64,000 nt of DNA. Source: Samsonia erythrinae (lineage in GTDB: Bacteria > Pseudomonadota > Gammaproteobacteria > Enterobacterales > Enterobacteriaceae). The notes below the pieces were generated by a model. The model saw nothing but the letters and a program-made list of their open reading frames with translations, was not told the origin of the DNA and did not search any database. The position numbers and the translations under genes were made by a program. Shown piece by piece: positions 28,046 through 38,908 of this stretch. Position 1 is the stretch's first letter. The number at the start of each line of letters is the position of its first letter. Location of the stretch: positions 124,001 to 188,000 of the forward strand of contig NZ_SMBY01000005.1 in the NCBI RefSeq assembly GCF_004342665.1, written 5' to 3'.

Positions 28046-28822
28046 CTAGGAGGACTTATGTTTGGCTGCATCCCGCTCTGCCAGCGCGTTGATTTCCGCT
28101 GGTTGAAGCGACAACGGGTCACACCAACGCTGCGCCAACCAACTGGCGATCACAACCAGCAACGCGCTGATTAATGTCGCCACCACCAAATCCTGTGGCC
28201 AATGCATGCCGAGCGCCAGTCGGCTCCCCATCACCGTGCTGGCCCAGAGCATCAGGATCACCACCGTTTTATAATGTCGGCGCGCCCACAGCAGTCCGAT
28301 CCCCAGCAGCGCCCAGGTTGCGGCAAACATCGTATGACCCGAGGGAAATGCAAAACCGGTTTCGAACTGCCAGTGACTGCGCAACCAGTGCGGGATCTGT
28401 CTTTGATCCTGCAATTGCGTTTTTACCAGTTCTGCTCGCGCCTTACGCGGTAGCGAATAGAAGTAGCGGTCATCCACCTGATGATTTTTCTCCAGCCAGA
28501 CGACATAAGGTCTTGATTCCTGAACCCATTCTTTAATGACCGATTTGATTCCCTGCCCAATCAGCACGGTGATCAGCATTATCGCCAGCAGACCAAGCGC
28601 TGGTTTCAGACGAAAACGCAGGCACCAGAGAAACCAGATGCTCAGCACGATGCTGGTTAAGATGCCCCAGGGCGATGTCACCGTTTCCGTTATCCAGAAC
28701 AGTCCCCGTAGCCAGGGCCCACTGTACTCCGGTTGCCACTGCCATCCACTTGCCCAGATCATCAGTGGCATTATCAGTAACACTGCTGCGCCAATGGTTG
28801 TTCGTTTGGCAATTTCGTACAT
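28046..28822 (-). CDS. pgpB: PgpB, phosphatidylglycerophosphatase B / undecaprenyl-diphosphatase
   Basis: A 258-residue inner-membrane PAP2-family phosphatase. The three catalytic motifs are present: KEWVQESRP, PSGHTMF, and SRLALGMHWPQD. It dephosphorylates phosphatidylglycerol phosphate and undecaprenyl diphosphate on the periplasmic side. The start at 28822 aligns with E. coli PgpB (M-x-x-IAxRT); a longer frame to 28891 has no support. It is divergent from ribA. Confidence 0.93.
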   Translation of the reverse strand: MYEIAKRTTIGAAVLLIMPLMIWASGWQWQPEYSGPWLRGLFWITETVTSPWGILTSIVLSIWFLWCLRFRLKPALGLLAIMLITVLIGQGIKSVIKEWVQESRPYVVWLEKNHQVDDRYFYSLPRKARAELVKTQLQDQRQIPHWLRSHWQFETGFAFPSGHTMFAATWALLGIGLLWARRHYKTVVILMLWASTVMGSRLALGMHWPQDLVVATLISALLVVIASWLAQRWCDPLSLQPAEINALAERDAAKHKSS

Positions 28823-29081
28823 AATTTTTTCCCATAATTCAAAGCGATGCTTTGTAACATTACTTTCACATTCTATCAGAAAATACGACACGGACTGTCA
28901 GTATGGCGTAAAATAGCGCGCAATTCTGTCAACGCCGCGGCAACCAAACGGCGATTCGGTTACGTTGTAACCGGATATTTATCACATTCTGAAAGATGCT
29001 TTTGCTGGTCAAGCGCGCAAGGCAGCAGTAGGATTCGCCCCAGCATTTTTGTTTTTAGATATCGTGTGTGTGGAGAAAAGT

Positions 29082-29675
29082 ATGCAGCTAAAACGGGTGG
29101 CGGAAGCCAAGTTACCCACCCCGTGGGGTGATTTCCTGATGGTGGGGTTTGAAGAGATCGCCACCGGCCACGATCACCTTGCATTAGTCTATGGTGATAT
29201 TTCCGGTTCTGTTCCCGTACTTGCCCGCGTGCATTCAGAATGCCTGACGGGGGATGCCTTATTTAGCCTGCGCTGTGACTGTGGCTTTCAACTTGAAGCC
29301 GCGCTCAGCCACATTGCCGAAGAAGGACGCGGCGTGCTGCTATATCACCGTCAGGAAGGACGCAACATCGGATTACTCAATAAAATCCGAGCCTATGCTT
29401 TGCAGGATTTGGGCGCCGATACGGTAGAAGCCAATCATCAGCTCGGCTTTGCCGCCGATGAGCGCGATTTCACGCTGTGCGCTGATATGTTCAAGCTTCT
29501 GAACGTTGACGAAGTTCGCCTGCTGACCAACAACCCACAGAAAGTCAAAATACTTAACGAGGCGGGCATCAATATCGTCGAACGCGTACCATTAATCGTG
29601 GGACGCAACCCGAAGAATGAACGCTATTTGGCGACGAAAGCCGCCAAAATGGGACACATGCTGGATACGAAATAA
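29082..29675 (+). CDS. ribA: GTP cyclohydrolase II
   Basis: A 197-residue enzyme that opens the imidazole ring of GTP, the first step of riboflavin synthesis. The zinc-binding cysteines are in [19 protein letters not shown], followed by the catalytic [18 protein letters not shown]. The start at 29082 follows TGGAGAAAAG. It is divergent from pgpB and convergent with acnA. Confidence 0.96.
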   Translation: MQLKRVAEAKLPTPWGDFLMVGFEEIATGHDHLALVYGDISGSVPVLARVHSECLTGDALFSLRCDCGFQLEAALSHIAEEGRGVLLYHRQEGRNIGLLNKIRAYALQDLGADTVEANHQLGFAADERDFTLCADMFKLLNVDEVRLLTNNPQKVKILNEAGINIVERVPLIVGRNPKNERYLATKAAKMGHMLDTK

Positions 29676-29820
29676 CACCTTTTTCAACGCATCCCGAAAA
29701 CATCGCCGGTCTAGCGGGCCGGTGATTTAGGCAACCCGACCGTCTGAACCTCGCGATTAACCGCCATGGTTCTCAAGTTACCGAGAGCAGAGAGCCTGCT
29801 CCCGGCGGTCGGATTTACCG

Positions 29821-32493
29821 TCACAGCATATTGCGAATAACGTAGTGCAGGATGCCGTCGTTCTGGTAGTAAGTCAGCTCGTTACGGGTGTCGATGCGAC
29901 AGCGGGTGTCGATCGTCCGCGTCGCGCCGCTGCTATCCGTCACGCGGACGGCAACCGTAGCGCCCGGCGTTAGCTGATTTAAGCCCGTAATCGAAATCTG
30001 TTCGTCCCCATTGAGTTTCAACGTCTTACGCGTGACGCCGTCAGGGAACTCCAACGGCAGAATCCCCATGCCGATCAGATTGGAACGATGAATACGCTCG
30101 AACGATTCGGCAATGACCACGCGGACGCCCAGTAAACGCGGTCCTTTTGCCGCCCAGTCACGGCTGGAACCCGATCCATATTCCTTTCCTGCCAACAGCG
30201 CCAGCGGCACCTTTTCGTCTTTGTAGCGCATCGCGGCATCGTACATCGTCATCTCATCCTGCGACGGGATATGACGGGTATACCCCCCTTCTTTCCCCGG
30301 CACCATCTCATTGCGGATACGGATATTCGCAAAGGTGCCGCGCATCATGACTTCATGGTTACCACGCCGCGAACCGTAAGAGTTGAACTCTGCCGTTTCC
30401 ACCCCGTGCGCCAGCAAATATTTCCCCGCAGGACTATCGGGCTTGATATTGCCCGCCGGTGAAATGTGGTCAGTCGTGACTGAATCCCCCAGCATCGCCA
30501 AAATACGCGCATTTTCGATATCCTGAACCGGCTCCGGTACTTTGCCCATCGCTAAAAAGAAAGGCGTATGGCGGATATAGGTTGACGCTTCCGGCCACTG
30601 ATAGGTGGGGTTATCGTCGACCTCAATTTCTTTCCACTCCGGCGTTCCCTCAAACACCGAAGCATATTGTTTGTGGAACATATTCGCGCTGACGTTCAGC
30701 ACCGCGTCCGCCACCGCACGCGCCGAAGGCCAGATGTCCTTCAGGTAAACGGCCTTCCCGTCCCGATCTTCTCCCAGCGGCTCTTGCGTCAGATCGATAT
30801 TCATATTCCCCGCCAACGCATAGGCCACCACCAGCGGCGGCGAGGCCAGCCAGTTCGTCTTCACCAGTGGATGAATGCGGCCTTCAAAGTTACGGTTACC
30901 TGACAACACCGCGCCAACCGTCAGATCGCCCGCTTTAATCGCCCTTTCAATCTCCTCAGGCAGCGGGCCGGAGTTACCAATGCAGGTGGTACAGCCGTAG
31001 CCCACCAGATTGAATCCCAACTCATCGAGGTACGGCGTTAACCCTGCTTTAGCATAGTAATCCGTTACCACACGCGAGCCGGGCGCCAGTGAGGTCTTGA
31101 CCCAAGGCTTCGTTTTCAGACCCCGCTCTACGGCATTTTTTGCCAGCAGTCCGGCGGTCATTAGCACGCTGGGGTTGGAAGTGTTGGTGCAGGAGGTAAT
31201 CGCCGCAATCACCACCGCACCCTGCTGTAAGCGGTGTGTTTCGCCTTCCAGCGTTACCTCTTCATCATCAGAACGATTCTTCACCGCACTGACATCCAGT
31301 TCCCGACTGGCTTTAAATGCTTCAGGCACGTCCGCTAGCGGCACGCGGTCCTGCGGACGCTTTGGCCCGGCCAGACTGGTTTCCACCGTCGCCAAATCCA
31401 GTGCGAGCTGACTGGTAAACACCGGTTCATCCCCGGCGTTACGCCACAGCCCTTGCTGCTTGCTGTAGGCTTCCACCAGCGCAATCTGCTCTTCTGATCG
31501 GTTGGTCAGACGCATGTAATCCAGCGTGACCTGATCGACAGGAAAGAAGCCGCAGGTTGCGCCATATTCCGGCGCCATATTGGCGATAGTCGCCCGGTCC
31601 GCCAGCGGCAGCGAATCCAGTCCATCACCGTAGAATTCCACAAACTTGCCCACCACCCCGTGCTTACGCAGCATCTGCGTTACCGTCAGAACCAAATCGG
31701 TGGCGGTGATCCCTTCCCGCATCTTACCGCTCAACTTGACGCCCACCACATCGGGGATCAGCATTGAGACGGGCTGCCCCAGCATTGCGGCCTCGGCTTC
31801 AATCCCACCGACGCCCCAACCGAGCACACCTAAGCCATTAATCATCGTGGTGTGTGAATCCGTGCCGACCAGCGTATCGGGGTAGGCAAGCCGCTTATCG
31901 CCCCGCGTCTCATACCAGATGGTCTTAGCCAGATACTCCAGATTCACCTGATGGCAAATCCCCGTTCCCGGCGGCACGACGCGAAAGTGGCTAAACGCGT
32001 TCTGCCCCCAGCGCAAGAACGCATAGCGCTCACGGTTGCGCGCCATTTCCAACTGCGTGTTGTCGATTAACGCCTGACGATCGCCGAAATGATCAACCGT
32101 GACCGAGTGGTCAATCACCAAATCGACCGGCGTCAACGGATTAACCTTGTCAACATCGCCGCCCAAGCGTTTTACCGCAGCGCGCATTGCCGCCAGATCG
32201 ACCACGGCGGGCACGCCGGTAAAGTCCTGCATCAGCACGCGCGCTGGACGATAGGCGATTTCCCGGTCGACGTGACCGGTTTTCAGCCAGTCCACAACCG
32301 CCTGAAGATCGTCCTGCGCTACCGTGTCGCCGTCCTGATGGCGTAATAAATTCTCCAGCAAGACTTTGAGCGACTTGGGTAATTTATCAATATTGCCGAG
32401 TGTTTTCGCTGCGAGCGGCAGGCTGTAATAATCATAGTTCTGCTGGCGTACCGTCAGTGTATCCAGACAAGTATCGCGAAGGTGTGATGACAT
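29821..32493 (-). CDS. acnA: aconitate hydratase A
   Basis: An 890-residue stress-type aconitase that interconverts citrate and isocitrate. Iron-sulfur ligands are in [11 protein letters not shown] and [10 protein letters not shown]; the C-terminal swivel domain has [19 protein letters not shown]. The start at 32493 has GGGAGG 4 nt upstream; the frame extends four codons further only through a TTG. In E. coli it is induced by iron and redox stress (SoxRS, Fnr). Confidence 0.96.
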   Translation of the reverse strand: MSSHLRDTCLDTLTVRQQNYDYYSLPLAAKTLGNIDKLPKSLKVLLENLLRHQDGDTVAQDDLQAVVDWLKTGHVDREIAYRPARVLMQDFTGVPAVVDLAAMRAAVKRLGGDVDKVNPLTPVDLVIDHSVTVDHFGDRQALIDNTQLEMARNRERYAFLRWGQNAFSHFRVVPPGTGICHQVNLEYLAKTIWYETRGDKRLAYPDTLVGTDSHTTMINGLGVLGWGVGGIEAEAAMLGQPVSMLIPDVVGVKLSGKMREGITATDLVLTVTQMLRKHGVVGKFVEFYGDGLDSLPLADRATIANMAPEYGATCGFFPVDQVTLDYMRLTNRSEEQIALVEAYSKQQGLWRNAGDEPVFTSQLALDLATVETSLAGPKRPQDRVPLADVPEAFKASRELDVSAVKNRSDDEEVTLEGETHRLQQGAVVIAAITSCTNTSNPSVLMTAGLLAKNAVERGLKTKPWVKTSLAPGSRVVTDYYAKAGLTPYLDELGFNLVGYGCTTCIGNSGPLPEEIERAIKAGDLTVGAVLSGNRNFEGRIHPLVKTNWLASPPLVVAYALAGNMNIDLTQEPLGEDRDGKAVYLKDIWPSARAVADAVLNVSANMFHKQYASVFEGTPEWKEIEVDDNPTYQWPEASTYIRHTPFFLAMGKVPEPVQDIENARILAMLGDSVTTDHISPAGNIKPDSPAGKYLLAHGVETAEFNSYGSRRGNHEVMMRGTFANIRIRNEMVPGKEGGYTRHIPSQDEMTMYDAAMRYKDEKVPLALLAGKEYGSGSSRDWAAKGPRLLGVRVVIAESFERIHRSNLIGMGILPLEFPDGVTRKTLKLNGDEQISITGLNQLTPGATVAVRVTDSSGATRTIDTRCRIDTRNELTYYQNDGILHYVIRNML

Positions 32494-33474
32494 GCTTCCT
32501 CCCAAAACGGCTTGCTATTCGTTATTTTGTACCGGCACTGAGTGAATAACCGGCCTGATTTTGCGGTCATACTTAAAGATAACACAAACAAAAAATAACG
32601 TTTTATTAACAATGCCAGTTGAATGCAGCGATAGTCATTAACGATTGAAAAACAACAATCGCGATAAGCAGGCATAACGGGAAGGCAAGAGCGGCAACGT
32701 GCGGAGAAGACGGGTGGCTCGGAAGAAAACGGCCCGAAAGCCACCAATCTCGTATTGATCTTTTGTAAATCAAGATATTTCTTATGGTGCCGACAAGGTC
32801 AGCGAAATGTCTCAATATAATATAAAACCGGTCATCTTTTGGGGCGTGCCGAATTCGCTAATCATCTTCGGATAATTAGCCATCTACAGACCACCTTATT
32901 TTGTCGTCCAGCTGTCTTTTTCTGAATAATAAGAGTGAAAAATTTTCTGCATATTTTCCACTACACGGCAGTCCCTTTATTCGATTCGCGTTTGAATAAA
33001 TCATATCGATGACACCTCCCATGAAAAATAAGCAACATGTCGCTAATAACATTTTTCTTCGCAAGAAATTTTCGTCATTGCTCATTAATTACTGGTATAC
33101 CCGTCTCAAAATCATGCATGCCCTGATTTAAAAGAAATGAGATTACGCATACGATTACAACAGGGAACATGCATGCCTCATCCGTTGCACATAACAATCG
33201 CCTCTCAGGCGATGCTGAACTGTGCTTCACCTATGTCATCAGGCTCGCGGTATTGGCTACACGCTTATTAAACGTCACTATCGCAAGATAGACCCATCAA
33301 TGGGGCTATGCCGTCAAAATCGCTAAATTTGACGCCGCGCGGATACATAAAGAGTATTTTGTAGGAGGCTTCACACTCTACCGTTAGGTTTTGTTGTAAA
33401 AAAACAACATGTCGTCGTTAACCAATCATCAGCGTAGGCCATGCTGGAAAAATAATAAATAGAAAGGGGTTGTC
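32494..33474. other. large gene-poor region between acnA and gstA
   Basis: This 981-bp AT-rich gap carries the acnA promoter and the gstA leader. It includes a 17-nt hairpin, ATCGCCT-CTC-AGGCGAT (33197-33213), and a 10-bp direct repeat, CAACATGTCG, near 33041 and 33408. E. coli has the small genes ymiA and yciX near acnA; no homologue was recognised. Small frames exist, but none has strong support. The stretch may hold decayed genes or unrecognised RNAs. Confidence 0.4.
32876..33085 (-). CDS. possible small membrane protein (hypothetical, weak)
   Basis: A 69-residue frame with a hydrophobic stretch near residues 13-29 (LLATCCLFFMGGVIDMI), a single cysteine in GLPCSGKY and a basic tail. There is no good Shine-Dalgarno at the first ATG; a shorter start at residue 12 follows a GAAGAAAA stretch. 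It is not recognised as a known family and could be a fragment of a membrane-protein gene. Confidence 0.22.
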   Translation of the reverse strand: MSNDENFLRRKMLLATCCLFFMGGVIDMIYSNANRIKGLPCSGKYAENFSLLLFRKRQLDDKIRWSVDG

Positions 33475-34083
33475 ATGAAACTGTTTTATAAAGCCGGAAG
33501 CAGTTCTCTTTTTACTCACATTGTTCTGCTCGAATCCAAATTGGAGTTTAAGCTGGAGAAGGTTAATTTACATACGAAAAAGACCGAGCGCGGAACAGAC
33601 TACACATTCATCAACCCAAAAGGGATGGTTCCGGCGTTAGAACTGGAGGATGGCGTTATTCTGACGGAAAGCGTAGCCATCGCCGAGTACATCGCCGATT
33701 TGGTTCCTCACTGTAACCTCATCGCGCCAACCGGAAGTATGGCGCGTTATCACACGATTGAATGGCTGAATTACATTTCTGCTGAACTGCACAAAACCTT
33801 TACACCTCTGTTTCGTCCCGGTACGCCGGAAACATACAAAGAATTGCTGATGGAGTATTTGCAAGTCAAGTTTCGTTACATCAATCAGGTGCTGAGCGAA
33901 CAGAACTATCTGGTAGCCAATCGCTTTAGCATTGCCGATGCTTATTTGTTTACCGTTATGCGCTGGGCGCAGTCATTAAAGCTGGATATGTTCCGCTATC
34001 CCGCATTGGCTGCGTATCTCGACCATATTGCCGAACGCCCTTCCGTCGCGACCGCGCTTAAGGTTGAAAGGTTGAAAGGTTGA
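33475..34083 (+). CDS. gstA: glutathione S-transferase, GstA-like with Ser at the Cys10 position
   Basis: A 202-residue cytosolic GST, close to E. coli GstA in length and sequence (INPKGMVPALELEDG, the cis-Pro/GSH-binding region; TIEWLNYISAELHKTFTPLF; RFSIADAYLFTVMRWAQSLKL). The conserved beta-class catalytic cysteine (PGACS in E. coli) is replaced: residues 7-11 read AGSSS, so position 10 is Ser. The last codons and the stop lie in an 8-bp tandem repeat. AAAGGGG precedes the ATG. Confidence 0.9.
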   Translation: MKLFYKAGSSSLFTHIVLLESKLEFKLEKVNLHTKKTERGTDYTFINPKGMVPALELEDGVILTESVAIAEYIADLVPHCNLIAPTGSMARYHTIEWLNYISAELHKTFTPLFRPGTPETYKELLMEYLQVKFRYINQVLSEQNYLVANRFSIADAYLFTVMRWAQSLKLDMFRYPALAAYLDHIAERPSVATALKVERLKG

Positions 34084-34092
34084 AAGGTTGAT
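34061..34092. repeat. 8-bp tandem repeat at the 3' end of gstA
   Basis: Four copies of AGGTTGAA (the last is AGGTTGAT) lie head to tail at 34061, 34069, 34077 and 34085. The gstA stop codon TGA is at 34081-34083, inside the third copy. Because 8 is not a multiple of 3, gain or loss of a unit would change the reading frame of the C-terminus. Confidence 0.9.
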
Positions 34093-34102
34093 AGAAATTT
34101 TC

Positions 34103-34130
34103 TGAAAGCCCCGAAATGCCGGGGCTTTCA
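34103..34130. terminator. bidirectional terminator between gstA and pdxY
   Basis: TGAAAGCCCCG and CGGGGCTTTCA form a perfect 11-bp stem around a 6-nt loop. TCTTATTA follows on the + strand; GAAAATTTCT follows on the - strand. Confidence 0.75.
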
Positions 34131-34135
34131 TCTTA

Positions 34136-34996
34136 TTACGACAGGCGAATCGCCTGAAAATGATGCTGAGGATGAGCAATCCCCTCCTGAGCAGCAACCA
34201 GTTGCAATTCGTACTCATCCATCGCTTTCGTCACCAGCATGGCCTCATAAACCGCTGCCGTCGTGTGTTCCAGCGCTTTATCCAACGCGATGCCGTTCAG
34301 CAAGTTCACCAGCAATAATCCACTGGTTAAATCGCCCACGCCGACAGGCTGGCGTTCAAACGCCACCAACGGGCGGCTGATATGCCAGGCGTCCGTTAAC
34401 GTAACCAACAGCATTTCAAAGTTGTTTTCACGGCTGGCTGCACGGCTCAGGTGTTTAACCAAAACCATCTTCGGCCCTACTTCACACAGCGCCCGCGCGG
34501 TTTCGACTGCCTCAGCAACGCTATGCAGCGTACGTCCTCCCAGCAATTCCAGTTCGGGCAGATTCGGGGCGATAATATCAGCCGCCAGCAGCGACTGCCG
34601 ACAGTGGAAATCCGTAACGTCGGGCGCGACGATACAGCCTTTCTCCGGCGAGCCCATCACCGGATCGCAAAAATACAGCGCATCAGGATTGGCGGCTTTT
34701 ACCTGCCGGACAATATCCAGAATCTGTTCACCCTGCTCTGCCGAACCGATATAGCCGCTTAATACCGCATTACAGGTCTTCAACTTGCCGATGTTGGCAA
34801 TCCCCTGCACGATCTCGCTCAGGTGTCTGGCAGGCATAACACAGCCTGTCCAATGACCGTACTGCGTATGATTTGAAAACTGTACCGTATTCAAAGGCCA
34901 AACGTTTGCGCCCATCCGACGCATCGGAAATTCCGCCGCACTGTTACCGGCATGACCAAAAACGACATGTGATTGGATGGAAAGTATGTTTTTCAT
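34136..34996 (-). CDS. pdxY: pyridoxal kinase PdxY
   Basis: A 286-residue ribokinase-fold kinase of vitamin B6 salvage, phosphorylating pyridoxal. The N-terminal [20 protein letters not shown], the [13 protein letters not shown] segment and the anion-hole/catalytic motif [12 protein letters not shown] are present. It lies 83 bp downstream of tyrS; pdxH, tyrS and pdxY are together as in E. coli. Confidence 0.95.
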   Translation of the reverse strand: MKNILSIQSHVVFGHAGNSAAEFPMRRMGANVWPLNTVQFSNHTQYGHWTGCVMPARHLSEIVQGIANIGKLKTCNAVLSGYIGSAEQGEQILDIVRQVKAANPDALYFCDPVMGSPEKGCIVAPDVTDFHCRQSLLAADIIAPNLPELELLGGRTLHSVAEAVETARALCEVGPKMVLVKHLSRAASRENNFEMLLVTLTDAWHISRPLVAFERQPVGVGDLTSGLLLVNLLNGIALDKALEHTTAAVYEAMLVTKAMDEYELQLVAAQEGIAHPQHHFQAIRLS

Positions 34997-35044
34997 TAGA
35001 GCTCGTTCAAATCCTTGCCGGCGACTGGGCGCCTCGGCTTACAG

Positions 35045-35068
35045 AAGAAAGGGAGCTGGTGCTCCCTT
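35045..35068 (-). terminator. hairpin between tyrS and pdxY
   Basis: AAGGGAGC-ACCA-GCTCCCTT on the tyrS strand is a perfect 8-bp stem with a tetraloop, followed by TCTTCTG. It may attenuate transcription from tyrS into pdxY. Confidence 0.6.
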
Positions 35069-35079
35069 ATCGGTGGTGC

Positions 35080-36357
35080 TTATGCTTTCCAGCAGAGCAG
35101 ACAGTAGTGTTTTTTACCACGTCGCAGCAGGGTATAGCGATCAAACAAACGATCGGCGGCGTTAAAGATGTACTCAGGGTTGGCCTGTTTTTCACCGTTA
35201 ACGGTGACCGCATTTGACGCGATCATGGTCCGCGCCTGCCCGCGGGACGGCACCAGTTCAGCGCTGACCAGCGCCTGCTGTAAGTCAGCGTTGCGATCCA
35301 ATTCCACGATCGGCATACCATCCTGCGCGAGCTGCGCAAAATCGTCCTGCGTCATCGCCTGTAACGAACCGGAGAACAGGCTTTGCGTAATACGGCGGGC
35401 CGCATCAAGACCAGACTGGCCATGCACCATCCGGGTTACTTCTTCCGCCAGAACGTACTGCGCGCGCGGGGCTTTACCGCTGTGTTTGTCTTCTTCTTCC
35501 AGCGCGTCGATCTCTTCGAGGCTCATAAACGTGAAGAATTTCAGGAAGCGGTATACATCGGCATCCGCGGTGTTGATCCAAAACTGGTAGAATTTGTAAG
35601 GACTGGTTTTGCTGGCATCCAGCCAAATCGCGCCTCCTTCCGTTTTACCGAATTTCGTCCCATCAGATTTGGTGATCAGCGGGACCGTCAGACCGTAAAC
35701 CTGCTTCTGGTTCATTCGACGCGTTAAATCGATACCGGATGTGATGTTCCCCCACTGGTCAGAACCACCGATTTGCAGTTCGACGCCATGCTGTTTGTTC
35801 AACGAGGCGAAATCGTATCCCTGCAATAGGTTGTAGGAAAATTCGGTAAACGAAATCCCCACGTCATCACGGTTCAGACGCTGCTTAACGGCCTCTTTGT
35901 TAATCATCTGATTAACTGAAAAGTGTTTACCGATATCACGCAGGAAATCCAGCACATTCATGCTGCCAAACCAGTCGTAGTTATTGGCGGCAATCGCGCT
36001 GTTCTCGCCACAGTCAAAATCCAGGAATGGCGACACCTGACGACGGATTTTTTCTACCCATTCGCCCACCGTTTCCGCCGTGTTCAGCTTACGCTCCGTC
36101 GCTTTAAAGCTCGGGTCACCAATGAGCCCCGTGGCACCGCCCACCAACGCAACCGGCTTGTGACCGTCCAGTTGAAAGCGTTTCAGGCAAAGCAGCGGCA
36201 CCAGATGCCCCAAATGCAAGCTGTCAGCGGTGGGATCAAAGCCGCAATACAGCGCAATTGGCCCTTGCGCCAGTCGCTCTGCTAACGCATCCTCGTCCGT
36301 CACCTGGGCAATCAAGCCCCGCTCTTGCAATTGTTTAATCAGGTTACTACTTGCCAT
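35080..36357 (-). CDS. tyrS: tyrosyl-tRNA synthetase
   Basis: A 425-residue class Ic synthetase (E. coli 424). The HIGH-like motif is HLGHL (about residues 49-53), the KMSKS-like motif is KFGKT, and a C-terminal S4 RNA-binding domain follows ([20 protein letters not shown]). The start at 36357 matches the E. coli N-terminus; the frame runs further upstream without a ribosome-binding site. It charges tRNA-Tyr. Confidence 0.96.
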   Translation of the reverse strand: MASSNLIKQLQERGLIAQVTDEDALAERLAQGPIALYCGFDPTADSLHLGHLVPLLCLKRFQLDGHKPVALVGGATGLIGDPSFKATERKLNTAETVGEWVEKIRRQVSPFLDFDCGENSAIAANNYDWFGSMNVLDFLRDIGKHFSVNQMINKEAVKQRLNRDDVGISFTEFSYNLLQGYDFASLNKQHGVELQIGGSDQWGNITSGIDLTRRMNQKQVYGLTVPLITKSDGTKFGKTEGGAIWLDASKTSPYKFYQFWINTADADVYRFLKFFTFMSLEEIDALEEEDKHSGKAPRAQYVLAEEVTRMVHGQSGLDAARRITQSLFSGSLQAMTQDDFAQLAQDGMPIVELDRNADLQQALVSAELVPSRGQARTMIASNAVTVNGEKQANPEYIFNAADRLFDRYTLLRRGKKHYCLLCWKA

Positions 36358-36591
36358 CGATAACTCCATTTTTATAAAAAAGCTGGCCGATGCGCCACCG
36401 TCGGTCAGGGTCACGCACAAAGCCATGTGGGATGCGACAGCATACCTGTCTGTTGCCGCATGATGATTTCGCCGCTGTGTTACATTGCGCCATGAGCAGT
36501 GAACACGAGATCACTCCCCAGCCAGCGCGAAACTTCATAGAATAAAGCGCACATGACGGGAGCGCCAGCGTTTAACAAGGATATTTAGCGA

Positions 36592-37275
36592 TTAAGGCGC
36601 TAAACGATCGATCTGCCACCCTTCTCCCTGGCGCTGGTAGAAAAAACGATCGTGCAAACGGTGTTCGCCGCCCTGCCAAAATTCGACGGCATCGATGACG
36701 ACGCGAAAGCCGCCCCAGAAGCTCGGCAAAGGCACCTCGCCATTTTGGAATTTTTGCTTCAGCTCTAAAAATTTGCTTTCCAGCACGCCGCGCGCTGAAA
36801 TCCTGCTGGATTGTTTTGATACCCACGCCCCAATCTGGCTGTCTTTCGGTCGGCTGTGGAAATATTTCAAAACGTCAAGCGTCGGTAATTTCTCTACGCG
36901 TCCCAGCACCATCACCTGACGTTCCAGGAAATACCACGGAAACAGCAGGCTAATACGCGGATTATTTTCCAACTGATGGGCCTTGCGACTCCCCATGTTG
37001 GTATAAAACACCATGCCCTTCTCATCGTAGTGTTTGAGCAGGACAATACGTTGATAGGGCTGCCCATTTTCATCAACGGTCGCGACAGACATCGCAGTCG
37101 GATCGGGCAGTTTCGCGTCGCAGGCTTGTTTCAACCAGCGTTCAAATAAATCCAGCGGATTTGCGGGGAGATCGCTACGCCGCAGCGCGCCACGCGTGTA
37201 TTCACGGCGAATATCGGCAATATCGGCGAATTGAGGAAGAGGCGTCGCATCAGAGAGGGGGTGTTCCTGAGTCAT
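36592..37275 (-). CDS. pdxH: pyridoxine 5'-phosphate oxidase
   Basis: A 227-residue FMN-dependent oxidase producing pyridoxal 5'-phosphate. The motifs [37 protein letters not shown] and the C-terminal [13 protein letters not shown] are typical. The N-terminus is about nine residues longer than in E. coli. It lies upstream of tyrS on the same strand. Confidence 0.95.
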   Translation of the reverse strand: MTQEHPLSDATPLPQFADIADIRREYTRGALRRSDLPANPLDLFERWLKQACDAKLPDPTAMSVATVDENGQPYQRIVLLKHYDEKGMVFYTNMGSRKAHQLENNPRISLLFPWYFLERQVMVLGRVEKLPTLDVLKYFHSRPKDSQIGAWVSKQSSRISARGVLESKFLELKQKFQNGEVPLPSFWGGFRVVIDAVEFWQGGEHRLHDRFFYQRQGEGWQIDRLAP

Positions 37276-37378
37276 AATATCCTGCTATAACAATGTCGGG
37301 ACAGAAGCCGGTAGAATCCTCATTCTGCTCCCGTACCCGAAAAAGCGCAATCGGCAGTCATATCACGACAGGACGGCA

Positions 37379-37699
37379 TCAGCCAGCCGGCGTCAGTCTG
37401 CAATCATCCACGATCACTCGTTCACCGCGCTGGATAAAGGCACGATCGCCCTTGCTCCAGAACACATAGGTTTCATTGCTGTATTTTACCCCGGAGGCGG
37501 ATACCGTCTGAGGCAGGATCAGACGCTCGCCGTCCAGCAGAAAACTAACCTGAGACGGTGCTTTCCCGCCCTGTTGCAACGTGACGGTTAACGGCATGGT
37601 GCCACATTGGTAATGCCGCGTTTCAACCGTCTGTTGATGACCAAAATAGCTGCATCCGCTCAGCAAAATCAGCGCGGTCCCCATCAGCAATCGTTTCAT
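37379..37699 (-). CDS. mliC: MliC, inhibitor of C-type lysozyme
   Basis: A 106-residue lipoprotein. The signal peptide ends in the lipobox LLSGC (Cys near residue 15). The MliC domain carries the conserved HYQCG and ASGVKYSN segments (the latter with the Ser used to block the lysozyme active site), and the paired C-terminal Cys in VDDCRL. The start at 37699 gives a normal lipoprotein signal. It protects the envelope from host or competitor lysozyme. Confidence 0.9.
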   Translation of the reverse strand: MKRLLMGTALILLSGCSYFGHQQTVETRHYQCGTMPLTVTLQQGGKAPSQVSFLLDGERLILPQTVSASGVKYSNETYVFWSKGDRAFIQRGERVIVDDCRLTPAG

Positions 37700-37795
37700 T
37701 TTTTCTCCTGTCATTCCTGTCAGCCGCGGCAATGAACGCTGCGATGCGTTTCAGTTTAACAAGAGGATATACAGGCGCATCTCGGCAAAATCCGA

Positions 37796-38908
37796 TTAAT
37801 CCGTATTAACCGGATAAATCGCACCCAATACCGTTTCCTGACTCGCCCCCGTGACGGAAGGCAGGTTCCCCGACAGCCCGGATAACGTGCGAGAAGCCAG
37901 CCAGGCGAATGCCAATGCCTCCATATCATCACCGCTTATGCCAAACTCATCCGTCGGACTCACTTCAATCCCCGGCAGCAACGCCGAGAGGCGCGCCATG
38001 ATCAACGGATTATGCGCTCCACCACCGCAGACCAGCAAACGCTCACATCCCCCGACCAATAGCACCTGTTCGGCAATGCTCACGGCCGTCAATTCGGCTA
38101 ATGTCGCCTGAACATCCTGAGGCGCGAGCGGCGGCAAACCGGACAGCATTTTTTCCAACCAGCCCAGATTGAAATACTCCCGCCCGGTGCTTTTCGGCGC
38201 CCGCAACGCAAAATAGGCATCAGCCAACATCCGCCGCAGCAGCGGCGGATTCACCTGCCCGCCCATTGCCCACGCCGCGTCTTTATCGTAAGGCTGCGCG
38301 AGGTGGCGCCAAATCCAGGCATCCAGCAGCATGTTGCCCGGCCCCGTGTCGTAACCGCGCACCGGTGCCCCCGGCACGAGGAGCGACAAGTTGGCAATGC
38401 CGCCAATGTTAAGCACGACACGACGCTCAACCGGGTGCAACAGCAAGGCGTGGTGAAATGCCGGAACCAGCGGAGCGCCCTGTCCACCGAAAGCTAAATC
38501 GCGACGACGAAAATCCCCTACGGTCGTGATGCCGGTCAAGGCGGCAACACGGTTATTATCACCAATTTGCAGCGTGCAAGGCATCTCGCCCTCAGGCTCA
38601 TGCCAAACCGTCTGCCCATGGCAGCCGATCGCGGTGATATCCTGAGCCCCAAATCCTGTCGTCTTCAGCAGCGCCAGTACCGCCTCTGCAAACAGAAGGC
38701 CCAGACGCGAATCCAACTGCCCTAGCGCCGACAGCGTGACCGCCTGCCCCTGACACATCCCCAGAATCGCCCTTTTGATATCCTGCGGTATCGGGTGACT
38801 GTAGCTGGCCTGCTGAGCAACCGTATGTTCATCAATGGCAGCCAGCACAACATCAACGCCATCAAGGCTGGTGCCGGACATCACGCCAATGTATCTGCCT
38901 GATTTCAT
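37796..38908 (-). CDS. anmK: anhydro-N-acetylmuramic acid kinase
   Basis: A 370-residue sugar kinase of murein recycling that converts 1,6-anhydroMurNAc to MurNAc 6-phosphate. The N-terminal [16 protein letters not shown] is the ATP-binding signature; [21 protein letters not shown] and [14 protein letters not shown] are also diagnostic. It precedes mliC on the same strand, as in E. coli. Confidence 0.95.
   Translation of the reverse strand: MKSGRYIGVMSGTSLDGVDVVLAAIDEHTVAQQASYSHPIPQDIKRAILGMCQGQAVTLSALGQLDSRLGLLFAEAVLALLKTTGFGAQDITAIGCHGQTVWHEPEGEMPCTLQIGDNNRVAALTGITTVGDFRRRDLAFGGQGAPLVPAFHHALLLHPVERRVVLNIGGIANLSLLVPGAPVRGYDTGPGNMLLDAWIWRHLAQPYDKDAAWAMGGQVNPPLLRRMLADAYFALRAPKSTGREYFNLGWLEKMLSGLPPLAPQDVQATLAELTAVSIAEQVLLVGGCERLLVCGGGAHNPLIMARLSALLPGIEVSPTDEFGISGDDMEALAFAWLASRTLSGLSGNLPSVTGASQETVLGAIYPVNTD

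Noticed and set aside
33169..33291. 40-codon frame in the acnA-gstA gap with AGGG upstream
   Set aside because: Short, no recognisable family, and such frames are expected by chance in a 1-kb gap.
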